NCBI RefSeq assembly: GCF_015694725.1
Contig: NZ_JADQDQ010000001.1
Location: 496,001 to 560,000 of the forward strand
From: Hymenobacter jeongseonensis
Lineage (GTDB): Bacteria > Bacteroidota > Bacteroidia > Cytophagales > Hymenobacteraceae
Length of the DNA: 64,000 nt
Reading direction: 5' to 3'
Made by a program: the position numbers and the translations under genes. This document shows positions 35,459-42,385 of the stretch, in pieces. Numbering within the stretch: position 1 is the first letter of the stretch; each line of letters starts with the position of its first letter. The notes beneath the pieces are model-generated. The model was not told where the DNA came from. It saw only the letters and a program-made list of their open reading frames with translations, and did no database searches.

Positions 35459-35487
35459 AGGGCCCCGCACAACGGAGGCCCTTTTTT
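35459..35487 (+). terminator. Attenuator terminator 2
   Basis: AGGGCC (35459-35464) pairs with GGCCCT (35477-35482), plus inner CCG/CGG pairs, followed by T6. It is only 26 bases before the ATG of prephenate dehydratase, so it must be prevented for the operon to be expressed. Confidence 0.85.
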
Positions 35488-35512
35488 ATTGCTCAGTTTC
35501 AACGTTTAACTC

Positions 35513-36391
35513 ATGCCCCAGCACGTATCCATTCAGGGTTTCCAGGGAAGCTTCCACGAAGTAGCCGCCCGCCAGTATTTCGGGGCCGCGCCCGCGTTGT
35601 TGGCCTGTGCTACGTTTGGCGCGGTGGTGGCCCACGTGGTGAACGGTACCGCCGAAGCCGGCCTGATGGCCATGGAAAACTCGCTGGCTGGCAGCATCCT
35701 GCCCAACTACCTGCTGCTGGAGCGCCACGCCGTGCAGGTGACGGGCGAAGTCTATTTGCCCATTCACCAGCATCTGTTGGCCCTGCCCGGCACCACGCTG
35801 GCGGAGGTGCAGGCTGTGCACTCGCACCCCATGGCCCTGCGCCAGTGCGGCGAGTTCCTGGACCGCCACCCGCATTGGAAACTGGTCGAAACTGACGACA
35901 CCGGCCATAGCGCTCAATTGCTGGCCGAAAACCGCACGCCCGGTGTGGCCGTGGTGGCCGGCGCCCAGGCCGCCGAGCAGTTCGCCCTGCAAGTCCTGGC
36001 GCCCGCCATCCACGACGACCCGCACAACTACACCCGTTTCCTGGTGCTGCAACGGGTCGACACCGCCCAGCCCGACCCACAGGCCGATAAAGCGTCGCTC
36101 TATTTCTACACCAGCCACGCGCCCGGCAGCCTGGCCGCGGTGCTTACCCGCGTGGCCGCGCACGGCCTCAACCTGAGCAAGCTGCAGTCGTGCCCGCGTC
36201 CCAGCCAGCCTTGGCATTACGGCTTTCACGCCGACGTGGAATTTGACTCGCGGGCTCAGTTGGAGGGCTTGCTCACCGATTTGGTAGCGGTGACGGAGGA
36301 ACTGCGTGTGCTGGGCGCCTACCGCCGCGGGCAGTGGAACACGGCCCCCAGCGACACCGCTACGGCCCCAGCGGCCCAACAACTGGCTTAA
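35513..36391 (+). CDS. pheA: Prephenate dehydratase
   Basis: 292 residues. The catalytic domain (1-185) has QGFQGSFHEVAA, AVVNGTAEAGLMAMENSLAGS-type motifs, and the YTRF motif (NYTRFLVL) with the essential threonine. An ACT domain follows (GSLAAVLTRVAAHGLNLSKLQS), the phenylalanine feedback site. It makes phenylpyruvate from prephenate. It has no chorismate mutase domain; that activity is fused to DAHP synthase at the end of the operon. First gene after the tandem attenuators. Confidence 0.95.
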   Translation: MPQHVSIQGFQGSFHEVAARQYFGAAPALLACATFGAVVAHVVNGTAEAGLMAMENSLAGSILPNYLLLERHAVQVTGEVYLPIHQHLLALPGTTLAEVQAVHSHPMALRQCGEFLDRHPHWKLVETDDTGHSAQLLAENRTPGVAVVAGAQAAEQFALQVLAPAIHDDPHNYTRFLVLQRVDTAQPDPQADKASLYFYTSHAPGSLAAVLTRVAAHGLNLSKLQSCPRPSQPWHYGFHADVEFDSRAQLEGLLTDLVAVTEELRVLGAYRRGQWNTAPSDTATAPAAQQLA

Positions 36392-36396
36392 CAATC

Positions 36397-37638
36397 ATGA
36401 CAACGAATTCCGAAACCCGTATGCAAGTGCCCGTTGCCAGCCGCCTGGCCCACACCGGCGAATACTACTTCTCGCGCAAACTGCGTGAGTTGGCCGCCCT
36501 CAACGCCGCCGGAGCCAACATCATCAACCTGGGCATTGGCAGCCCCGATTTGCCGCCGCACCCCAGCGTGACGGCCGCTCTCACGGCCACTGCGGCACTG
36601 CCCACGGCTCACGGCTACCAGGGCTACCAAGGCACGCCGGCCCTGCGCGGCGCCATGGCCGATTTTTACCAGCGCCACTACGATGTGGCCCTGGACCCGG
36701 CCTCCGAAATCATGCCACTGCTGGGCTCAAAAGAGGGCTTGATGCACATCGGAATGACATTTTTGGAAGCCGGCGACGCGGTGCTCATCCCAAACCCCGG
36801 TTACCCGACGTACCGCGCCGTAGCGGAGATTTGCGGGGCAGAAGTGCGCGAGTACGACCTCACCGCAGCCACCGGCTGGCTGCCGGACTTGGACGCGTTG
36901 GCCCAAACCGACCTTGCGCGGGTGAAGCTGATGCTGGTGAACTACCCGCACATGCCCACCGGCACGGCCGCCGACTTGCCCTTTCTCACGCGCCTTGTGG
37001 CCTTCGCCCGGCAGCATGAAATCCTGTTGGTGCACGACAATCCCTACGGCTTCATCCTGAACGAAACGCCGCCCATCAGCCTGCTGGCCGTGCCCGGCGC
37101 CCGCGAAGTGGCTCTGGAACTGAACTCTCTCAGCAAATCGCACAACCTGGCCGGCTGGCGAGTGGGAATGCTGGTAGGCCGGGCCGATTTGCTGGCCGAC
37201 GTGCTCCGTTTCAAAAGCAACATGGATTCGGGCATGTTTCTGGGGGTGCAGCAGGCCGCAGTGGCCGCGCTGGCATTGGGCGACGACTGGTTTACGGAGT
37301 TGAATGCCACCTACCGCGCCCGCCGCGAGCTGGTGGTTGAGTTGCTGCGCGCCTTGGGCTGTGCGCCCGCGCCGGGGCAGGTGGGCCTGTTCATCTGGGC
37401 CGCCGTGCCCACCGGCTTTGCCGATGGCTATGCCCTCAGCGATGCCGTACTAGCTGATTCGCGGGTGTTTCTGACGCCGGGCGGCATCTTTGGGAGCAAT
37501 GGAAATGGGTACGTGCGCGCCAGCCTCTGCCAGCCGGAAAGCGTGCTGCGCGAGGCGTTAGCACGCGTAAATACTTGGAAAAACGCACAAAAGGCAGGTC
37601 ATGCTGAGCCTGCCGAAGAATCTCTACCGCAGCAGTGA
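36397..37638 (+). CDS. PLP-dependent aminotransferase (aromatic/aspartate type)
   Basis: 413 residues from the ATG at 36397, 5 bases after pheA. Fold type I motifs: INLGIGSPDLPPHPSV, MPLLGSKEGLMHI, NYPHMPTGTAA, and NSLSKSHNLAGWRVGM with the PLP lysine. In Bacteroidota this position of the aromatic operon holds an aminotransferase that should convert phenylpyruvate and hydroxyphenylpyruvate (or prephenate) to amino acids. The last residues GHAEPAEESLPQQ are encoded by a palindromic repeat, so the native C-terminus was replaced or extended by repeat sequence. Confidence 0.9.
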   Translation: MTTNSETRMQVPVASRLAHTGEYYFSRKLRELAALNAAGANIINLGIGSPDLPPHPSVTAALTATAALPTAHGYQGYQGTPALRGAMADFYQRHYDVALDPASEIMPLLGSKEGLMHIGMTFLEAGDAVLIPNPGYPTYRAVAEICGAEVREYDLTAATGWLPDLDALAQTDLARVKLMLVNYPHMPTGTAADLPFLTRLVAFARQHEILLVHDNPYGFILNETPPISLLAVPGAREVALELNSLSKSHNLAGWRVGMLVGRADLLADVLRFKSNMDSGMFLGVQQAAVAALALGDDWFTELNATYRARRELVVELLRALGCAPAPGQVGLFIWAAVPTGFADGYALSDAVLADSRVFLTPGGIFGSNGNGYVRASLCQPESVLREALARVNTWKNAQKAGHAEPAEESLPQQ

Positions 37639-37693
37639 TTCTAATCCATCGCAACGAAGCGGGCGAGATGCTTCGACTGCACTCAGCATGACC
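37597..37693. repeat. Palindromic repeat (REP-like), copy 4, overlapping a coding end
   Basis: GGTCATGCTGAGCCTGCCGA at the left and the matching inverse ending CTCAGCATGACC at 37693 bound an imperfect inverted repeat. The left arm contains the last codons and stop of the aminotransferase; the right arm ends 24 bases before tyrA. It is therefore inside the operon transcript. Confidence 0.75.
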
Positions 37694-37717
37694 GTTTTAT
37701 ATCAAGCAACAAACCAA

Positions 37718-38563
37718 ATGAACGTTACCATCATCGGTCTGGGCCTCATCGGTGGCTCGCTGGCGCTCAGCTTGCGCCACCACGGCTTGGCGCAGCGGCT
37801 CATTGGGGTGGAGGCCAACGACGCCCACGCCCGCCGCGCTTTGGAACTGGGCTTGGTCGACGAAGTCGAAGCCGACTTGGACAGGGCTGTGCGCCAAGCT
37901 GACCTCATCGTCGTGGCCGTGCCCATGGACGCCATGGTGGCCGTGCTGCCGCCCGTGCTCGACACCACGGCCGCGCATCAGGTCGTTATCGATGTGGGCT
38001 CGACCAAGCAGGCACTGCTGGCCGCCGTGGCCCAGCACCCCAACCGGGGCCGTTTTGTGGCCGTGCACCCCATGGCCGGCACCGAGCACTCGGGCCCCGA
38101 AGCGGCTATCAATGGCCTGTTTGAGGGCAAAACCGTGGTGATTTGCGACGCGGCCAATAGCGACGCCGACGCTGTGCGCATCGTGGAGCAACTGTTTCAC
38201 GCGTTGCCCATGCGCCTGCTCTACCTCGATGGCGCCGACCACGACTTGCATACCGCGTACGTGTCGCACATTTCGCACATCACCTCGTTTGCCCTCGCCC
38301 TCACGGTGCTCGAAAAGGAGAAAGAGGAACAGCGCATTTTTGACCTGGCCAGCGGCGGTTTTGAGTCCACGGTGCGCCTAGCCAAAAGCTCGCCCGCTAC
38401 ATGGGTGCCGATTTTTCGGCAGAACCGGCTGAACGTGCTCGATGTGCTCGATGAGCATTTACACCAGCTCCAGCACTTGCGCGAACTGCTGGCGCAGGAA
38501 GACTACCAAGGCCTCACCGAGCAAATTCAATTGGCAAATCACATTCGCAAAATCCTGCCGTGA
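37718..38563 (+). CDS. tyrA: Prephenate dehydrogenase
   Basis: 281 residues from the ATG at 37718. MNVTIIGLGLIGGSLALSL is the NAD-binding GxGxxG motif. The catalytic histidine lies in the HPMAGTEHSGPEAA block, and HISHITSFALAL is the helical dimerisation region of TyrA. It oxidises prephenate to 4-hydroxyphenylpyruvate. A longer frame upstream runs into the palindromic repeat and is rejected. No ACT domain is present. Confidence 0.94.
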   Translation: MNVTIIGLGLIGGSLALSLRHHGLAQRLIGVEANDAHARRALELGLVDEVEADLDRAVRQADLIVVAVPMDAMVAVLPPVLDTTAAHQVVIDVGSTKQALLAAVAQHPNRGRFVAVHPMAGTEHSGPEAAINGLFEGKTVVICDAANSDADAVRIVEQLFHALPMRLLYLDGADHDLHTAYVSHISHITSFALALTVLEKEKEEQRIFDLASGGFESTVRLAKSSPATWVPIFRQNRLNVLDVLDEHLHQLQHLRELLAQEDYQGLTEQIQLANHIRKILP

Positions 38564-38590
38564 GAAGCAGCTAATCAAACAAAAAAGCCC

Positions 38591-38617
38591 GTCATGCTTT
38601 GCTGCGTGCTGCATGAC
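38591..38617. repeat. Minimal palindromic repeat between tyrA and DAHP synthase
   Basis: GTCATGC (38591-38597) and GCATGAC (38611-38617) flank a short AGCA-containing centre. It looks like a shortened member of the GTCATGC...GCATGAC family and lies within the operon. Confidence 0.6.
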
Positions 38618-38649
38618 CACAAACAGAAACAAAATCAACCCCAATACCC

Positions 38650-39732
38650 ATGATACCGACCATGAAATCCGCGCTGTTCAACCGGCAGCCCGACGACAAA
38701 CCGTTCCTCATCTCAGGGCCGTGCTCGGCCGAAACCGAAGAGCAGGTGCTCGATACCTGCCAGCGCCTGGCCGCTACCGGCAAAGTGCAGGCCCTACGTG
38801 CCGGCATCTGGAAGCCGCGCACCAAACCTGGCATGTTTGAGGGCGTGGGCACCAAGGGCTTGCCGTGGCTTAAAAAAGCCAGCGAGCTTACCGGCCTGCC
38901 CATTGCCGTGGAAGTGGCCACCGCCAAGCACGTAGAAGACTGCCTGGCTTTTGGGGTCGACATTCTGTGGGTGGGCGCCCGCACCACCGGCAACCCGTTT
39001 TCGGTGCAGGAAATTGCCAACGTGCTGCGCGGCGTGGACGTACCGGTGCTGGTCAAAAACCCCATTCACCCTGAACTAGAGCTGTGGGTGGGCGCCGTGG
39101 AACGGTTGCAAAAAGCCGGCCTCACGCACGTGGGCCTCATTCACCGGGGCTTTTCGAGCTACGGCAACACCGATTTTCGCAACGCCCCGATGTGGCACCT
39201 GCCCATCGAAATGAAGCGCCGAATGCCCGAAATGCCGCTGCTCTGCGACCCCAGCCACATTTGTGGCCGGCGCGACACGCTATTCGCCGTGGCCCAGCAG
39301 GCCCTCAACCTCGGGTTCGACGGCAACATGATAGAATCGCACCAGAACCCCGACGCGGCCTGGAGCGACGCCAAGCAGCAAATCACCCCGGAGGTACTCC
39401 GCGACCTCATTGAGGGCTTGGTGTGGCGCCACGAAACCACCGACCAGCGCGAATTCCTCACGGCGCTGGCCAGTTTCCGCGAGCAAATCAACCAGCTCGA
39501 TGCCGAGATTATGCAACTGCTGGGCCGCCGCATGGCCGTGGCCGAGAAAATCGGGCAGTACAAAAAGGAAAACGACATCACCATCCTCCAAACCGCCCGC
39601 TGGAACGAGGTGCTGGAGCGCGCCACGCGCCAGGGCCAGTCCGTGGGCCTCTCCACCGATTTTGTGGAGCAGTACCTGGCCGCCGTGCACCTGGAATCCA
39701 TCACCCACCAGAATAAGGTGATGGAGGGCTAG
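38650..39732 (+). CDS. Bifunctional DAHP synthase / chorismate mutase type II
   Basis: 360 residues. Residues 15-260 are a type I-beta DAHP synthase (KDO8P-synthase-like) barrel: ISGPCSAETEEQV, RAGIWKPRTKPGMFEG, VGARTTGNPFSVQEIAN, LIHRGFSSYG and CDPSHICGRRD. Residues 270-355 are an AroQ chorismate mutase helix bundle (REQINQLDAEIMQLLGRRMAVAEKIGQYKKE). It starts the shikimate pathway and also makes prephenate for TyrA and PheA encoded upstream. An ATG at 38662 is an alternative start. Confidence 0.96.
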   Translation: MIPTMKSALFNRQPDDKPFLISGPCSAETEEQVLDTCQRLAATGKVQALRAGIWKPRTKPGMFEGVGTKGLPWLKKASELTGLPIAVEVATAKHVEDCLAFGVDILWVGARTTGNPFSVQEIANVLRGVDVPVLVKNPIHPELELWVGAVERLQKAGLTHVGLIHRGFSSYGNTDFRNAPMWHLPIEMKRRMPEMPLLCDPSHICGRRDTLFAVAQQALNLGFDGNMIESHQNPDAAWSDAKQQITPEVLRDLIEGLVWRHETTDQREFLTALASFREQINQLDAEIMQLLGRRMAVAEKIGQYKKENDITILQTARWNEVLERATRQGQSVGLSTDFVEQYLAAVHLESITHQNKVMEG

Positions 39733-39746
39733 ACGGCAATGCAAGC

Positions 39747-39795
39747 AAAACGGCCCCGTTCCAACCTCACCTGAGGAGGGGACGGGGCCGTTTTG
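39747..39795. terminator. Operon terminator, bidirectional
   Basis: AAAACGGCCCCGT (39747-39759) pairs perfectly with ACGGGGCCGTTTT (39782-39794). It ends the aromatic operon and, read on the other strand, the TPR-like gene whose stop is at 39817. Confidence 0.88.
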
Positions 39796-39816
39796 TGTGC
39801 ATTGCTGAAGTTATTC

Positions 39817-41148
39817 TTAGTTGCCCATCGCCAGGTTGGAGATGCTTGCGGTGGCGGGGGCGTGCTTCTTCAGATACGCCCGGGCTTCTTTGTGGAGGTC
39901 CGACTTGCGCTCGGCTTTTTCCAGCACCAAGCGGTAGTAGCGCCGTGCCTCCTCGGCGTTGTTGGATGAGGCGGCCAACCGGCCCAGATTGACCACCGAA
40001 AACAGATAAAAGCCACTTTTAACCTGGCCTACCGTTTCGCAAAACACAATGCAGCGCCGGTAGTAATCCTGGGCGGCGGCCGTGTTGCGGCGCCGGTGCT
40101 GCTCTACGTAGCCGAGGTAAAAAGCCGCCATGCGCCCGCTGTAGGCCTCGTAGCCGGGCAGGCCGCGGTTCACCTTGGCCAAGATGTCGCGGCTGGTGCG
40201 TTCGCACTCGGCTAGCTCGCCCTGGGCAAAGCTGTTCTGGGCGTGGGCCCGCTGAAAGCAACTGTTGTCCGGGAAGTCTTTGGTGAGGGTTCGGGCCGAT
40301 TCCAGCGCGGCCGCCGTTCTGTTTTCGGTGGTGCTGCCCAGGATGCGCATGCGAAAAAACCGGGCTTCGGTGGCCGTATAGAAGCCGTTTTGCGCCACGT
40401 TGCTGAGTTGGGCGAGGCCAGTGGCCCGGTTGCCACGCGGGAAAAACAGCAGTACCGGACGCAGCAAGGGGTATTCTTCGCCAATCCAAACGGCGTAGTA
40501 GTTGAACAAGCCCTCGCCAAACACAAATTCGGGACTAAGGCCGTTGGCCTCGCGGCTTTTTTGCAAATACGTGAGCGCACGCTTGCTGCTCACGGTGGCT
40601 TTGGCCCAGTCGCGGCGCTCGGCGTGCAGGCGGGCATCAAAACCGTAGGCGGCCGAGAGGAAAAACGCGGCTTCGTAGTTGCGCGAATCGGCCCGGTACA
40701 TGGTTTCGGCCTTGGTGATGGCCGTGTCCATGTAGGCGAAGAAAAGCTTGTCGTACTGCTTGTTATGGGTGTTGCTGGGCATTATTTTCCACCACGTATT
40801 CAGCCCCAGCAGGAAATAAGCCATGGGGTGCTGCGGGTAGCGCCGACGCAACGACCGGAACTGCTTTTCGGCTTGGTCGAACTTGAAGTTGTAGAGGTTG
40901 TTCACGGCCCCGCCCAGCTCCGTTTGGATGTCAGCGTTGAGCAGGAGCCACTCTTTGGTGTCAACGGCGGCTGGCGCTACATACACGTCCTCCAGGTCGA
41001 CGCCCGGCATAGAGCGCAGCGTGTCGGCCGGACTCGGCAACGCGGGGGCGCTCGGGCTTTGCGCTTGTGCGCTTCCTAAGGCGATAAAAAGCAAAAAGGC
41101 GACCCGCAGCAACTGCAACGGCCGGATAGAAAAGTAAATTTGCACCAT
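39817..41148 (-). CDS. Secreted tetratricopeptide-like repeat protein
   Basis: 443 residues from the ATG at 41148. A signal peptide (IRPLQLLRVAFLLFIALGSAQAQ) is followed by helical pairs typical of TPR/SEL1-like solenoids, such as NFKFDQAEKQFRSLRRRYPQHPMAYFLLG and NTAAAQDYYRRCIVFCETV. No enzymatic motif is seen. It is likely periplasmic or outer-membrane associated; function unknown. It is isolated, with a terminator after it and an AT-rich region before it. Confidence 0.8.
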   Translation of the reverse strand: MVQIYFSIRPLQLLRVAFLLFIALGSAQAQSPSAPALPSPADTLRSMPGVDLEDVYVAPAAVDTKEWLLLNADIQTELGGAVNNLYNFKFDQAEKQFRSLRRRYPQHPMAYFLLGLNTWWKIMPSNTHNKQYDKLFFAYMDTAITKAETMYRADSRNYEAAFFLSAAYGFDARLHAERRDWAKATVSSKRALTYLQKSREANGLSPEFVFGEGLFNYYAVWIGEEYPLLRPVLLFFPRGNRATGLAQLSNVAQNGFYTATEARFFRMRILGSTTENRTAAALESARTLTKDFPDNSCFQRAHAQNSFAQGELAECERTSRDILAKVNRGLPGYEAYSGRMAAFYLGYVEQHRRRNTAAAQDYYRRCIVFCETVGQVKSGFYLFSVVNLGRLAASSNNAEEARRYYRLVLEKAERKSDLHKEARAYLKKHAPATASISNLAMGN

Positions 41149-41154
41149 TGGCAA

Positions 41155-41629
41155 TAATAATATGATTAAAAAAATAAAGTGGTAGTGTGGGCAAACGGAG
41201 ACGAAAACCTGATTATCTCTAATAACAAACGTTTTAACGCCTCTTAGGTCAATCTACAGAATTAATTCGACAAAGATAATTAATTGAACAATTCGGCCTT
41301 CGCCTCTAAGCGCTATATAGGTAAAACAAGCTTGCGCCAATGCTAAAAATGACGCATTGCCATTCGTTTTTCAACGCCGAAATAAAAATTGAACATCGAA
41401 AAAGCTCCCACCTTGGTATCCACTCGTGCGTGCGCCGCCGGCCTTGGGCAGTGCTTGGCCAAAAGCAGCAAGCAGGGCCATTCAAAAAAGAGCGGTTGAT
41501 AGTAAAAAATGTGCCCCTACGGTTCAGTATGGCAGCTTTTTTATGAAACTTGCTGTCGGTTAGGTGAGTAAAACAACGTGCCGGAAAGGCAACGTTTATA
41601 CTTGTTTCACCCTTAAAAATTTTAGTGTC
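41155..41629. other. AT-rich intergenic region
   Basis: About 475 bases, clearly more AT-rich than its surroundings, between the divergent TPR-like gene and hsp20. TATACTTG (41597-41604) is a near match to the -7 element, 25 bases before hsp20. Small ORFs here show no credible protein features. Confidence 0.4.
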
Positions 41630-42199
41630 ATGGCTATTCAAAAGTATCAGGACTCTTTCGGCGACGTAATGCCGCAGAGTTTTTCGACCATGCTCGACCG
41701 GTTCTTTCAGGACAGCATCGCCGGCCGGGGCCGGGTGAGTGCGTTCTCGCCGCAAGTCGACGCGTACGAGACCGAAAAGGGCTACGAAATTGAAGTGTCC
41801 TTGCCCGGCCTAAAGCGCGAAGACATCAAGGTGGATTTCCAACAAGGGCGCCTGACCATTTCCGGGGAACGCCAGTTCCAAAACGAGCGCAAGGACCGCC
41901 GCTACCACATTGTGGAAAGCTCGTACGGCACGTTCCAGCGCTCGTTCCAGCTGCCCGATACCGTGGAGCCTCGCCAGATTCAGGCCAATTTTGAGGACGG
42001 GGTGCTGCGCGTTGTTGTGCCCAAGGACGAAGAAAAAACCATGCGCCACCAGATTCAAATTCAAGGCACCCAAACCGGCCAGGGACAACTCTCGGAGCGC
42101 ATGGGCAAGCAGGCAACCGACGTGCCCGTGCAAGAAGGCGACGGCCAGCGCGGCAATGGCAACCAAGGCGGCCAGCGGCAAAAAAGCTCGGCTCATTAA
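41630..42199 (+). CDS. Hsp20/alpha-crystallin small heat-shock protein
   Basis: 189 residues from the ATG at 41630. The alpha-crystallin domain runs from VDAYETEKGYEIEVSLPGL to about residue 145, with the conserved FEDGVLRVVVPK (a variant of the A-x-x-x-n-GVL motif). The C-terminal tail is long, Gln/Gly-rich and lacks a clear I-x-I motif, unlike short typical Hsp20s. It is an ATP-independent holdase. A strong terminator follows. Confidence 0.94.
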   Translation: MAIQKYQDSFGDVMPQSFSTMLDRFFQDSIAGRGRVSAFSPQVDAYETEKGYEIEVSLPGLKREDIKVDFQQGRLTISGERQFQNERKDRRYHIVESSYGTFQRSFQLPDTVEPRQIQANFEDGVLRVVVPKDEEKTMRHQIQIQGTQTGQGQLSERMGKQATDVPVQEGDGQRGNGNQGGQRQKSSAH

Positions 42200-42234
42200 C
42201 CGCGCCTTTGTGCGGATTTTATACTAATGGTATA

Positions 42235-42270
42235 AAAAAGAAGGCCCCACGCATCGTGGGGCCTTCTTTT
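42235..42270 (+). terminator. Intrinsic terminator of hsp20
   Basis: AGAAGGCCCCAC (42239-42250) pairs with GTGGGGCCTTCT (42256-42267), with A and T tracts on each side. Confidence 0.85.
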
Positions 42271-42385
42271 GTTGTCAGTCAGCAACTATGTGCTTCCAAG
42301 CAATGGCTCATATATCTGCTCCCGCAACCGCCGATACAGCTCTGAGCCGTTGTTGGGGCGTTACGCGCTGGTTTCCACTAGTACA

